Positions 33,195-41,693 of a DNA stretch of 47,484 nt are shown here, piece after piece; position 1 is the stretch's first letter, and each line of letters starts with the position of its first letter. The position numbers and the translations under genes are program-made. Source of the DNA: Flavobacteriales bacterium (lineage in GTDB: Bacteria; Bacteroidota; Bacteroidia; UBA10329); assembly GCA_020635495.1 (NCBI GenBank), contig JACJZQ010000022.1, positions 1-47,484 on the forward strand, read 5' to 3'. The notes below the pieces were generated by a model. That model searched no databases. It saw only the letters and a list, made by a program, of their open reading frames with translations, and was not told the DNA's origin.

Positions 33195-33884
33195 CTATCG
33201 TGTAATGATGAGCTTATCGCTGTAGACGTTTCCGTCTTCTGTTATCACATCAATGAAGTATATGCCTGTAGGCAGATCGGAAATATTGATCCGAGAAACG
33301 CCTTTCCCAAATCGGATCTGTTTGCCAGAGAGGTCGTAAATGACAGACTGAAGAATCTGCTCCTCAGCTCCGATTCTGTATTTGATCTCTGAAGTAGCAG
33401 GATTTGGGTTAATGAAAGATTGAACAATGCGCTCAGCTCGTTCTGGAACGCTATTTGGCTCCACCAGCGTTACGTTAAATGTTCTTGGGTTTACTACCGT
33501 TTGTGGAGGAGACACTCCATCACCGATCCGAGGCCATACAACAACAACATTGTCTCCAATGCTCAGATCATCATCGGTCGAGAATCGGTGAGTTACTTGA
33601 AGCGTGTTTGGGTTATTGGGAGATAGGAATGGACCTGCAGCAACTATAGTGGTATCTACTGGATAGAGGATGCCTCCATATTCTAGTTCTACGAAAATGT
33701 CTCCTTGGTAGAAGATGGGAGTGTTCAAGGAAACGATCATGTAGAAAGTAACCTCTTGCCCATCGTAAACCGTGTCTGGAATTCCAACTAGGCTATCAAT
33801 TTGTAACTCGTACGTCTGCGCTTTCGCATTCACGCAAATGAGTGCTAACACTCCAACTACTAATGATCTAAGAATGGCCTTCAT
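33195..33884 (-). CDS. Small secreted protein with T9SS type A sorting domain
   Basis: 229 residues from the ATG at 33884, with a signal peptide of about 22 (cleavage after AKA). The mature part (about 23-155) looks like an all-beta, cysteine-free domain of unknown type, possibly Ig-like. The type A sorting domain covers about 160-229: SFINPNPATSEIKYRIG, VIYDLSGKQIRFGKG, DLPTGIYFIDVI. AGGAG directly precedes the ATG. An earlier in-frame ATG at 33896 would add four residues. A TACATTTG box ends 17 nt upstream. Function unknown; secreted cargo. Confidence 0.8.
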   Translation of the reverse strand: MKAILRSLVVGVLALICVNAKAQTYELQIDSLVGIPDTVYDGQEVTFYMIVSLNTPIFYQGDIFVELEYGGILYPVDTTIVAAGPFLSPNNPNTLQVTHRFSTDDDLSIGDNVVVVWPRIGDGVSPPQTVVNPRTFNVTLVEPNSVPERAERIVQSFINPNPATSEIKYRIGAEEQILQSVIYDLSGKQIRFGKGVSRINISDLPTGIYFIDVITEDGNVYSDKLIITR

Positions 33885-33901
33885 CTCCTGTGTCATTTAT
33901 T

Positions 33902-33909
33902 CAAATGTA
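33902..33909 (-). promoter_or_regulatory. -7 promoter box TACATTTG of the small T9SS gene
   Basis: Perfect TAnnTTTG on the minus strand, 17 nt before the ATG at 33884 and 5 nt before an alternative in-frame ATG at 33896. A TTTG lies 14 nt upstream of the box, a shorter spacer than usual. Confidence 0.45.
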
Positions 33910-33963
33910 GTCTGATGATTGTACAAATGCTTTTATAATTTAGATATTTCTTACGCGTTCAAA

Positions 33964-35424
33964 ATGGATACTCTCAATCAAATGATCCTTGGTCTCAATA
34001 AAGAAGAGATTCGTTTTTACAAGATATATTCCTCCAGAATAAGCAGTAATCAACCCCGTAAGGACATAGAACTGTTTGATCTTGTACGAAAAGAACGTGA
34101 GGTTTTTGATGAGGATGCCGCCATTGCCAAGCTTTATCCTGACGGAAACAAGAATCCGTATTACCGGCTGAAGAACAGATTGAAATCTGACCTGAGTAAG
34201 TGTCTCATCCTACAGCACTTTGATAATGAGGATCAAACGCAGGCCATTAATCTGTACAATCTGGCCCGGCATTACATGTCAAGAAACCTGTATCCGTTGG
34301 CCGAACACTTTCTTGGCAAAGCCGAAAAAAGAGCCTTGGCCATTGAGAACTTAGAGTTGCTGGACCTCATCTACACGGAGTTCATCAGACTCTCGCAAGA
34401 ACTTCTGAGTATCAACCCTGAAACTTACATACTCAAGCGGCAGGAAAATGAAACAAGACTGAAGTCGCTACGGCAGATTGACGATATTCTGGCCACGGTC
34501 AAGTACAGACTGAAAATCACGCAGAACTTTTCTCCGGTTGATAATCCGGTTGTGGACATGCTTCAGGAAACCGTGCAGCAGTTGACAGACAGTAAAGAGC
34601 TGAAAGGCAGTTCAGCCTTGCGATTCAAGATTTACCAAGCGGTCAGTCAGATCCTATTGCAGCAGCACGATTATCCCAACCTGGAAGACTACCTGCGGGT
34701 TACCTATGCCGATTTTGAGAAGGAAAAACTGTTCAACAGATCGAACCATCAGACCAAGTTGCAGATGCTGACCTACATGGTCAATGCACTGTTTAAGAAT
34801 GATAAGTCGGAAGAATCTTTGCAATGGGCCGAAAAGCTGAAGACGGCAATGGAAGAATTCGATCGTTTGCATTTCGATCGGTTCCTCTTTTTCTACTACA
34901 ACTCATTGGTTATCAATTACTCCAAAGTGGATATGGAAAAAGCCATTTCCATTCTGCGCGATCTGGAACACAATGAAAAGTTGAAGAAAACCCCCTTCTA
35001 CATTGTCTTCGTTTACCTGAATCTGTCCATTTTCCATTTTGATCTTGGCGATTATCGCGAATCGATAAAGCGATTGAACCAGCTGTATCATCACGAGCGT
35101 TTTGCCAACACGGCAGATTCTCTGAAGTTCCGAATTGCCATTCTGGAGATATTGATACGGCTTGAATTGGGAGATACGGATTTCTTGGAATACCGTATGA
35201 AGCAGATCAAAAAAGACTTTAAGGAACAGCTGGAAAATCAGGAAAACGTACGCGAAGCAATGCTGCTAGACCTCATTTCGGACATGTTCTTAAAAGGTAG
35301 ATCATTGCGTAGCGATGAGATGAAGGACCGCATCAAACTCTTCACGAAAACCACATCTCCACGAAGTGAGGATGCTGAGTTGGTGAATTATAATCGCTGG
35401 TTGGAGCAGAAACTCAAAGCTTAG
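33964..35424 (+). CDS. Conserved-looking helical-repeat protein of unknown function
   Basis: About 486 residues from the ATG at 33964, not recognised. No signal peptide, so it should be cytoplasmic. Composition is almost entirely helical and charged with TPR-like periodicity (for example AINLYNLARHYMSRNLYPLA, AEHFLGKAEKRAL, ISIFHFDLGDYRE-type pairs), so an alpha-solenoid scaffold is plausible. No catalytic motif and no cysteine pattern. An earlier start at 33919 adds 15 hydrophobic residues and is not preferred. Divergent from the small T9SS gene. Its TAG shares the TTAG tetramer (35421-35424) with the convergent accC stop. Might act as a regulatory or assembly adaptor. Confidence 0.7.
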   Translation: MDTLNQMILGLNKEEIRFYKIYSSRISSNQPRKDIELFDLVRKEREVFDEDAAIAKLYPDGNKNPYYRLKNRLKSDLSKCLILQHFDNEDQTQAINLYNLARHYMSRNLYPLAEHFLGKAEKRALAIENLELLDLIYTEFIRLSQELLSINPETYILKRQENETRLKSLRQIDDILATVKYRLKITQNFSPVDNPVVDMLQETVQQLTDSKELKGSSALRFKIYQAVSQILLQQHDYPNLEDYLRVTYADFEKEKLFNRSNHQTKLQMLTYMVNALFKNDKSEESLQWAEKLKTAMEEFDRLHFDRFLFFYYNSLVINYSKVDMEKAISILRDLEHNEKLKKTPFYIVFVYLNLSIFHFDLGDYRESIKRLNQLYHHERFANTADSLKFRIAILEILIRLELGDTDFLEYRMKQIKKDFKEQLENQENVREAMLLDLISDMFLKGRSLRSDEMKDRIKLFTKTTSPRSEDAELVNYNRWLEQKLKA

Positions 35425-36755
35425 AGCTCAAAAGTCTCCATAAACTTGGTGGTGTAATTCCCTTTAATGAATGCGGGGTCATCCATCAATTTGCGATGGA
35501 ATGGAATAGTGGTTTTGATGCCCTCAATAACATATTCATCCAACGCTCTGCGCATTTTGGCAATGGCCTCTTCGCGCGTTTGCGCCACCGTTATCAGCTT
35601 ACCGATCATAGAATCATAGTTCGGTGGAATACAGTAACCAGCATAAATGTGCGAATCGATACGAACGCCATGTCCGCCAGGTGTGTGCAGCGTTGTAATG
35701 CAACCCGGACTCGGACGGAAGTCATGGTAAGGGTCCTCTGCATTGATGCGGCACTCAATGGCGTGCATCTGAGGGAAGTAATGGTTTCCTGAAACCGGAA
35801 CACCAGCCGCAACTTTGATCTGCTCCCAGATGAGGTCGTAATTGATCACTTCTTCCGTAATCGGGTGCTCCACCTGAATACGCGTGTTCATTTCCATGAA
35901 ATAGAAATCGCGGTTCTTGTCTACCAAGAATTCAACGGTTCCTGCGCCTTCGTAATTCACTGCAGCGGCAGCTTTCACGGCAGCTTCGCCCATGCGGTCG
36001 CGCAATTCATCTGTCATGAATGGAGAAGGCGTTTCCTCTACCAATTTCTGGTGGCGTCTCTGGACAGAACAATCTCTCTCTGATAGATGGCAGTAGTTTC
36101 CAAACTGGTCTCCAACTATTTGAATTTCAATATGTCGCGGATCTTCAATGAATTTCTCCATGTACATCCCGTCATTACCAAAAGATGCCTTGGCCTCTTT
36201 GGTGGCAGACTCCCAATGTTCCTCAATTTCATCTTCAGACCAAACAACACGCATCCCTTTTCCACCACCCCCAGCGGTAGCCTTCATCATTACTGGATAC
36301 TTTATCTTTTTGGCAACTTTTTTAGCGTCATCAAGATCTTTCAACAGCCCTTCAGAACCTGGAATGCAAGGAACTCCGGCTTTTATCATGGTTGATTTGG
36401 CTGAAGCCTTATCACCCATCCCATCTATCATCTCGGGCGAAGCCCCGATGAACTTGATGCCGTGCTCTCCGCAAATGCGAGAAAAATTGGCATTCTCCGA
36501 TAGGAAACCGTAACCAGGATGAATAGCGTCTGCGTTGGTTATTTCCGCTGCCGCGATGATGCTTGGAATGTTAAGGTAACTCTGCGGACTTGGTGGAGGG
36601 CCAATACATACTGCCTCATCGGCAAAACGCACGTGCAAGCTATCCTTGTCTGCGGTGGAATACACGGCAACCGTTTTGATGTTCATCTCCTTGCACGTTC
36701 TAATAACGCGCAAAGCTATTTCGCCTCGGTTGGCTATGAGAATCTTCTTGAACAC
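35421..36755 (-). CDS. accC: Acetyl-CoA carboxylase, biotin carboxylase subunit
   Basis: ATP-dependent carboxylation of biotin on AccB, the first half of malonyl-CoA formation. 444 residues, the usual bacterial AccC size. ANRGEIALRVIRTCKEM starts the N-terminal domain, the glycine-rich ATP-grasp loop MKATAGGGGKGMRVVW is at about 157-172, and MEMNTRIQVEHPITEEV is near 285-301. The start codon is GTG at 36755; no ATG gives an equally good family start. 21 nt after accB, so cotranscribed. C-terminal stop shared with the convergent helical protein gene. Confidence 0.97.
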   Translation of the reverse strand: MFKKILIANRGEIALRVIRTCKEMNIKTVAVYSTADKDSLHVRFADEAVCIGPPPSPQSYLNIPSIIAAAEITNADAIHPGYGFLSENANFSRICGEHGIKFIGASPEMIDGMGDKASAKSTMIKAGVPCIPGSEGLLKDLDDAKKVAKKIKYPVMMKATAGGGGKGMRVVWSEDEIEEHWESATKEAKASFGNDGMYMEKFIEDPRHIEIQIVGDQFGNYCHLSERDCSVQRRHQKLVEETPSPFMTDELRDRMGEAAVKAAAAVNYEGAGTVEFLVDKNRDFYFMEMNTRIQVEHPITEEVINYDLIWEQIKVAAGVPVSGNHYFPQMHAIECRINAEDPYHDFRPSPGCITTLHTPGGHGVRIDSHIYAGYCIPPNYDSMIGKLITVAQTREEAIAKMRRALDEYVIEGIKTTIPFHRKLMDDPAFIKGNYTTKFMETFEL

Positions 36756-36776
36756 GAAAAGTGGTTTGCGTTAAAC

Positions 36777-37286
36777 TTAGTTTGGCTCGATAAGAAACAG
36801 AGGCTGGTCGTATTCAACTGGCGATGAATCGTCAACCAGAACCTTCACGATCTTACCACTCACTTCAGCCTCGATTTCATTGAAGAGTTTCATCGCTTCA
36901 ATGATGCAGATAACGTCTCCTTTCTTCACTTCATCTCCAACTCCCACAAATGGTGGTTTTTCTGGAGAAGCCGAACGGTAGAATGTACCGATCATAGGAG
37001 ATTTCACTTCCTCATAATTGCCATTGTCTGTGTCATCTTTGGCTGGAGCCGTCTCCGTTGGTGCAGTAGTAGGCGCAGTTGGTGCTGCCGCAGCCGCAGG
37101 CTGAACAACCTGAGGTTGAGTAGCTGGAACGGCCTGTACAATTTGCACTTCTGGCTGATTGACTCCCCCTCTTTTATAAGGTGGTGTTTTAATGTTGATC
37201 TTGAATCCTTTTGATTCGATCTCTACTTCGCTAACTCCAGATTTGGATACGAATTTTATCAGCTCTTGGATTTCTTTAATATCCAT
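36777..37286 (-). CDS. accB: Acetyl-CoA carboxylase biotin carboxyl carrier protein
   Basis: BCCP subunit of acetyl-CoA carboxylase. 169 residues with the usual plan: N-terminal region 1-35, a flexible Pro/Ala/Thr-rich linker at about 50-85, and a biotinyl domain at about 92-168 with the biotinylation motif EAMKL, Lys133. Start MDIKEIQELI at 37286, with AAGGGA about 6 nt upstream. 47 nt downstream of fabH. A TACCTTAG sequence (7 of 8 to TAnnTTTG) lies in that gap, but read-through from fabH is the simpler explanation. Confidence 0.96.
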   Translation of the reverse strand: MDIKEIQELIKFVSKSGVSEVEIESKGFKINIKTPPYKRGGVNQPEVQIVQAVPATQPQVVQPAAAAAPTAPTTAPTETAPAKDDTDNGNYEEVKSPMIGTFYRSASPEKPPFVGVGDEVKKGDVICIIEAMKLFNEIEAEVSGKIVKVLVDDSSPVEYDQPLFLIEPN

Positions 37287-37333
37287 GTTTTTCCCTTGAT
37301 TATTGAACTAAGGTATGAAAATCTATATGCTGT

Positions 37334-38344
37334 TCAGGAGCTGATTGTGCTCCCGTCATATGCCCATTTTATGTATAAAGCTCCCCAGGTAAAACCACCT
37401 CCGAATGCACTTAGAATAAGGTTATCCCCTTTCTTCAGTTTTGGTTCCCATTCGTGCAAACAAAGCGGAATGGTGCCATTGGTGGTATTACCATATTTCA
37501 TGATGTTCAGCATCACCTTCTCTTCGCTCAATCCCATTCGGTTTGCTGTTGCATCAATAATGCGTTTGTTGGCCTGATGCGGAACCAGATAAGCAATGTC
37601 ATCTGCCGTTAGGTTGTTGCGTTTCATTATTACTTCAGAAACATCGGCCATGTTGGTTACTGCAAATTTGAAAACCGCAGCACCTTCTTGATAAACGTAA
37701 TGTTCTCTGGCATCAACCGTTTCGTGTGTGGCGGGCCTCATAGAACCACCTGCCTTCTGATGCAAATGAACCGCTCCAGCACCGTCTGTGTGTAATTGAT
37801 GATCTATCAATCCGTTGCCTTCGTCATTCGGTTCCATCAGAACTGCCCCAGCGGCATCTCCAAAAATGATACACGTTTGCCGATCGGTGTAATCAATAAT
37901 GGAAGACATCTTATCGGCTCCAACTACGACCACTTTCTTATATCGACCACTCTCAATGTACATGGCCGCAGTTGTAACCGCATCAATAAAACCGGAACAA
38001 GCTGCGTTGATGTCAAAACTGAAAGCGTTGACCAATCCACATTTGTTTGAAATGATGTTGGCTGTAGCCGGAAACTGCATGTCTGGAGTTACGGTGGCAC
38101 AGATCAACAGATCGATATCTTCAGGTTTTATACCTGTTTTCTCAAGTAAACCGTTCACCGCAGGAACCGCCATGGTTGACGTTCCTTTATCCTTTCCTTT
38201 TAAGATTCTTCGCTCTTGAATGCCTGTACGAGTCTGAATCCACTCGTCATTCGTATCAACCATTGTTTCGAGTTCCGCATTCGTGAGTCTGTACTCAGGA
38301 ACCCAAGTGTTCACTCCAGTTATGGCCGCTCTGGTTTTGGTCAT
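37334..38344 (-). CDS. fabH: Beta-ketoacyl-ACP synthase III
   Basis: Condenses acetyl- or branched acyl-CoA with malonyl-ACP to start fatty-acid synthesis. 336 residues. Catalytic Cys116 in INAACSGFI; the His and Asn partners are in YLVPHQANKRI and GNTTNGTIPL. The N-terminal DEWIQTRTGIQERR segment is canonical. Starts at ATG 38344. A purine-rich AGAGGGGAAGGG lies about 10-20 nt upstream rather than at the usual spacing. Separated from rpmF by a hairpin at 38378-38400, so it may be transcribed independently. Primer preference (straight or branched) cannot be told. Confidence 0.96.
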   Translation of the reverse strand: MTKTRAAITGVNTWVPEYRLTNAELETMVDTNDEWIQTRTGIQERRILKGKDKGTSTMAVPAVNGLLEKTGIKPEDIDLLICATVTPDMQFPATANIISNKCGLVNAFSFDINAACSGFIDAVTTAAMYIESGRYKKVVVVGADKMSSIIDYTDRQTCIIFGDAAGAVLMEPNDEGNGLIDHQLHTDGAGAVHLHQKAGGSMRPATHETVDAREHYVYQEGAAVFKFAVTNMADVSEVIMKRNNLTADDIAYLVPHQANKRIIDATANRMGLSEEKVMLNIMKYGNTTNGTIPLCLHEWEPKLKKGDNLILSAFGGGFTWGALYIKWAYDGSTISS

Positions 38345-38373
38345 TCCGATGGTTTTTCCCTTCCCCTCTAAAC

Positions 38374-38400
38374 AAAAATTGCGGCTAAGTTAGCCGCAAT
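38374..38400 (-). terminator. Hairpin terminator between rpmF and fabH
   Basis: Perfect 9-bp stem (ATTGCGGCT at 38378-38386 with AGCCGCAAT at 38392-38400) and a 5-nt loop, followed on the minus strand by TTTTTGTTT. It lies 35 nt past the rpmF stop and 30 nt before the fabH ATG, so it should end or attenuate the pdxA-side transcript ahead of fabH. Confidence 0.65.
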
Positions 38401-38413
38401 CCTATCATACACA

Positions 38414-38431
38414 AATCCGTGTTCACGGATT
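38414..38431 (-). repeat. Short perfect palindrome just after rpmF
   Basis: AATCCGTG and CACGGATT around a 2-nt centre, 4 nt beyond the rpmF stop. Tandem with the next hairpin. It may add to termination or stabilise the rpmF mRNA 3' end, or be a protein-binding operator. Confidence 0.4.
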
Positions 38432-38434
38432 ATG

Positions 38435-38617
38435 TCATTCCTTTTCCATTACCACTTTGCCCTTGTAGTAAAGTTTACCCTCGTACCAGTGAGCGCGGTG
38501 ATAGATGTGCGGCTCGCCAGTTGTAGGACATACTGCAAAGGTTGGAGCTTCAGTCTTGAAATGCGTACGTCTTTTGTCTCTACGCTGCTTCGATATTTTT
38601 CGTTTAGGATGCGCCAT
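38435..38617 (-). CDS. rpmF: 50S ribosomal protein L32
   Basis: 60-residue large-subunit protein. The N-terminal MAHPKRKISKQRRDKRRTHF is the L32 signature, followed by PTFAVCPTTGEPHIYHRAHW. Length and composition are normal for Bacteroidota. Located 17 nt after the DUF177 gene, the usual bacterial yceD-rpmF order. Confidence 0.97.
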   Translation of the reverse strand: MAHPKRKISKQRRDKRRTHFKTEAPTFAVCPTTGEPHIYHRAHWYEGKLYYKGKVVMEKE

Positions 38618-38634
38618 GATGCTCTACTTTGTAC

Positions 38635-39168
38635 TTATTTATCGTCTAATTGATCTTTAATCTCATTCAATTTCGCCCACAAGGGGTTCGTTTTTTCCTC
38701 TTCTGATGCTGCACTTTCCAACAGTTTCAGTGTTTCCTTATCGCAGATGGATGTGTCTCCATCTTCATCGCAAGGAACCTTCTTCAACGGAATGTTCAGC
38801 CCAATGAACTCGTAGATCAGTTGCGAAAGGTCAATCTCATATGCTTCGCGCGGTAAGACCAGCAGGTCTTCGTCCGGTTCGTCATATTCATCACCGAATT
38901 TCACATAGATCCTGTGTTCTCCAATTACATGTTGTTGATATTCTACTGCGCATCTATCGCAGTTTTCCATCACCCAACCATCAATTCCAAAGTTCAGAAC
39001 AAGCATTGAAGACTTTTTCTCCAACTCAACTTGCACCACAACTTCTCCTTGATCTATAGGAGAATACTCGAGTTTTTCAAAGAACGTGTTATCAACTACA
39101 AATTCGAAGGTGTGTACACCCAGTTTCAATCCTGAGAATTGAACCTTGAAATCGGCAGTCTTATCCAT
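38635..39168 (-). CDS. DUF177 (YceD-like) protein
   Basis: 177-residue member of the DUF177/YceD family, which bacteria generally encode directly before rpmF; in plants and E. coli it has been tied to 23S rRNA accumulation. The diagnostic CDRCAVEYQ motif follows the central beta region at about 92-100 (NCDRCAVEY), with an acidic middle section (DEYDEPDEDLLVLPREAYEI, DLSQLIYEFI) and late CDEDGDTSICD. Likely acts in ribosome assembly, inferred from family and neighbour. Promoter box 18 nt before the ATG. Confidence 0.9.
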   Translation of the reverse strand: MDKTADFKVQFSGLKLGVHTFEFVVDNTFFEKLEYSPIDQGEVVVQVELEKKSSMLVLNFGIDGWVMENCDRCAVEYQQHVIGEHRIYVKFGDEYDEPDEDLLVLPREAYEIDLSQLIYEFIGLNIPLKKVPCDEDGDTSICDKETLKLLESAASEEEKTNPLWAKLNEIKDQLDDK

Positions 39169-39186
39169 GTTTCAGAACGAGGGCTG

Positions 39187-39216
39187 CAAAGGTAATTAAT
39201 TGAATTGAAGCTACAA
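39187..39216 (-). promoter_or_regulatory. Promoter of the DUF177-rpmF unit
   Basis: Minus-strand TTG at 39214-39216, a 19-nt spacer and perfect TACCTTTG at 39187-39194, 18 nt before the ATG. This lies in the 57-nt gap after pdxA, so the ribosomal unit can be transcribed separately. Confidence 0.6.
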
Positions 39217-39225
39217 GCGCTAATT

Positions 39226-40365
39226 TCACTCTTCAGATACAGATTCTTTCTGCTCGTCTGAGGCGGCTTTTTTCTGCCCTTTGCGCTTATCCTGCGGCTT
39301 GCGTCCGCTGCTACGTTTTTCCGATTGAGGTTGTAGCACATCAGAAGTGTATTCCTCAAATCGTTCTCGCTCACGAATCAGGTCTATGGCCAAGAACAGC
39401 GCGTCTCTGAAAGACTGTTCGCTGGCAATGCCTTTTCCTGCAATATCATATCCTGTTCCGTGATCGGGAGATACACGAACCGCAGGTAGCCCGGCAGTAT
39501 AGTTCACGCCTTGGTCAAAATTCAAAGTCTTGAAAGGAATAAGCCCTTGGTCGTGGTACATGGCCAATACCACATCAAAGTTTCGGTATGCGCCTGACCC
39601 GAAGAATCCATCAGCGGCATACGGTCCGAAAACCAAAATGCCGTCTTCCTTCGCTTTTTTGATGGCTGGCGCGATGAACTCCTGTTCTTCAGAACCAAGA
39701 ATGCCACCATCACCATTGTGAGGATTCAACCCAAGCACAGCGATCTTTGGCTTACGGATACCGAAATCCTTTGGGAGATTCCTGTCCAAGAATCGGATTT
39801 TCTTGATGATACTTTCGAACGATAGTTTCTTTCCAACCTCGGCCAACGGCAAATGGCCGGTCATGAAGGTCACCTTCAAATTCTCACTCACCATTAGCAT
39901 GGCGTATTCATCGGTTTCAAACTCTGACGCCAAGTATTCTGTATGTCCTGGAAATTTGAATTCTTCCGATTGGATATTGTTCTTGTCGATAGGAGCTGTG
40001 ATCAGTGCATCGATCTTACCAGCTTTAAGATCGGCCGTAGCTGCCTGAAGCGATTTTAGCGCCAACTCGCCACTTTGTTTGGTCGGCTTGCCGAGGGTCA
40101 AGGTCACCTCATCATCCCAAACGTTGATAACGTTGGCCCGTTTCGGGTTGGCATCCTCCAATTTCTTTATCTCGTTGAAGCTGAAATCTTTGATTTCGAG
40201 TGCTTTTCTGTACTCAGCACATGTTTTTGACGAAGCATAGAGAACCGGTGTAACCAACTCCAAAACACGATTGTCGAGGAACGTCTTGATGATGATTTCA
40301 AGCCCAATTCCGTTCAGGTCGCCACAAGAGATTCCAACTTTGATCTTTCCGCTTTCTTTTCTCAT
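39226..40365 (-). CDS. pdxA: 4-hydroxythreonine-4-phosphate dehydrogenase
   Basis: NAD-dependent step of DXP-dependent pyridoxal phosphate synthesis. The family start VGISCGDLNGIGLEII, the metal-site segment FPGHTEYLA, FMTGHLPLAEVGK, NPHNGDGG with its conserved His, and YHDQGLIPFKTLNFD with its metal-binding His are all visible. From ATG 40365 it has 379 residues, of which about the last 40 form a basic, low-complexity tail (EKRSSGRKPQDKRKGQKKAA) not part of the enzyme core. The ORF opens at GTG 40422, but that lies only 2 nt after a TACTTTTG promoter box, so the internal ATG is chosen. Confidence 0.94.
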   Translation of the reverse strand: MRKESGKIKVGISCGDLNGIGLEIIIKTFLDNRVLELVTPVLYASSKTCAEYRKALEIKDFSFNEIKKLEDANPKRANVINVWDDEVTLTLGKPTKQSGELALKSLQAATADLKAGKIDALITAPIDKNNIQSEEFKFPGHTEYLASEFETDEYAMLMVSENLKVTFMTGHLPLAEVGKKLSFESIIKKIRFLDRNLPKDFGIRKPKIAVLGLNPHNGDGGILGSEEQEFIAPAIKKAKEDGILVFGPYAADGFFGSGAYRNFDVVLAMYHDQGLIPFKTLNFDQGVNYTAGLPAVRVSPDHGTGYDIAGKGIASEQSFRDALFLAIDLIRERERFEEYTSDVLQPQSEKRSSGRKPQDKRKGQKKAASDEQKESVSEE

Positions 40366-40424
40366 ATCTACATCCGTTTCTCGCCCGACAGTAAAGCCCT
40401 TGTCAATTCGTAAATTCGTCACCC

Positions 40425-40432
40425 CAAAAGTA
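40425..40432 (-). promoter_or_regulatory. -7 promoter box TACTTTTG of pdxA
   Basis: Perfect TAnnTTTG on the minus strand. It gives a leader of about 55 nt to the ATG at 40365 and argues against the GTG at 40422, 2 nt downstream. Confidence 0.45.
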
Positions 40433-40509
40433 TCAACTTTAACACAGGGAATGTCGTCATGTTCGTTGCGAACACATCGATCACTTCATGTGTTTAACAG
40501 AGCAAACGC

Positions 40510-41634
40510 ATGGACTGCACGCAACTTTTAGATAAAGCGCTCAAAGCCGAATGGTTGACAGCAGAAGAAGGTCAATTCCTGTTTGAGAATGCGGGTTTGA
40601 CCGACCTGATGTTTGTGGCAAATGAGCTTCGCAAAACCAAGCGGAATGACGGCAAGGTTTCGTGGATCATTGATCGCAACATGAACACCACCAACGTGTG
40701 CATTGCCAATTGTAAGTTCTGCAACTTCTACCGGATTCCAGGGCACGAAGAGAGCTATATCACCGATATCGAAACGTACAAGAGAAAGATCGAGGAGACG
40801 TTCCGGTATGGAGGAGAGCAGTTGCTGTTGCAGGGCGGACATCACCCTGAATTGGGGTTGAAATATTACGCTGACCTTTTCAGAGAACTGAAATCGCTTT
40901 ACCCGAACTTGAAGCTGCATGCCCTTGGCCCGCCCGAGATAGCGCATATCTGTAAGTTGGAAGGAATGACACACACCGAAGTGTTGACTGAGTTAAAAGC
41001 CGCTGGCCTGAACAGTCTTCCAGGTGCTGGGGCAGAAATTCTCAACGACCGAGTTAGAAGGTTGATCTCGAAAGGAAAATGTACAGGTCGTGAGTGGTTG
41101 GATGTGGCAGAAGCTTCACACCAGTTGCACATCACAGGTTCGGCAACTATGATGTTCGGACATATCGAAACGCTGGAAGAGCGTTTTGAGCATTTGGTCT
41201 GGATACGGGAATCACAATCGAAAAAACCTGCTGACGCAAAAGGATTCATTGCCTTTATTCCATGGCCGTTTCAAGACGATGGAACGCTGCTGAGAAGAGT
41301 GAAGGGAATCAGAAACAGCTGTACGGCAGATGAATACGTGAGGATGATCGCCATTTCCCGCATCATGCTTCCGAATATCAATAACATCCAAGCTTCGTGG
41401 TTAACGGTTGGCAAGGAAACGGCACAGATGTGTCTGCATGCCGGGGCCAACGATTTTGGTTCTATCATGATAGAAGAGAATGTGGTTTCTGCGGCAGGGG
41501 CGCCACATAGATTTACGGCAGATGCCATTCAGGAGGCGATTCGCGAAGCAGGTTTTGAGCCACAGCTCAGAAATCAGGAATATGAGTACCGCGAAATGCC
41601 TGAAAACATAGAGCAACAGGTAATCGACTATTAA
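40510..41634 (+). CDS. mqnC: Cyclic dehypoxanthine futalosine synthase (radical SAM)
   Basis: Futalosine-pathway enzyme of menaquinone synthesis that cyclises dehypoxanthine futalosine by radical chemistry. 374 residues. The radical SAM cluster motif is Cys64-x3-Cys68-x2-Cys71 (VCIANCKFCNF), followed by EQLLLQGGHHPELGL and later QASWLTVGKE, both typical of MqnC. The related MqnE has a different length and central motifs, so MqnC is preferred. Divergent from pdxA across 144 nt, in which no good plus-strand promoter box was found. Indicates menaquinone respiration through the futalosine route. Confidence 0.93.
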   Translation: MDCTQLLDKALKAEWLTAEEGQFLFENAGLTDLMFVANELRKTKRNDGKVSWIIDRNMNTTNVCIANCKFCNFYRIPGHEESYITDIETYKRKIEETFRYGGEQLLLQGGHHPELGLKYYADLFRELKSLYPNLKLHALGPPEIAHICKLEGMTHTEVLTELKAAGLNSLPGAGAEILNDRVRRLISKGKCTGREWLDVAEASHQLHITGSATMMFGHIETLEERFEHLVWIRESQSKKPADAKGFIAFIPWPFQDDGTLLRRVKGIRNSCTADEYVRMIAISRIMLPNINNIQASWLTVGKETAQMCLHAGANDFGSIMIEENVVSAAGAPHRFTADAIQEAIREAGFEPQLRNQEYEYREMPENIEQQVIDY

Positions 41635-41657
41635 CAAACGCCAAGCACAATAAACCC

Positions 41658-41665
41658 TAACTTTA
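41658..41665 (+). promoter_or_regulatory. Probable -7 box TAACTTTA of the adhesin-ribE unit
   Basis: A 7 of 8 match to TAnnTTTG, 28 nt before the ATG at 41694. A second, weaker TACCTTCA lies at 41684-41691, too close to the start to be preferred. Confidence 0.35.
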
Positions 41666-41693
41666 AAAGGTTTACGCAGTAGCTACCTTCAGC

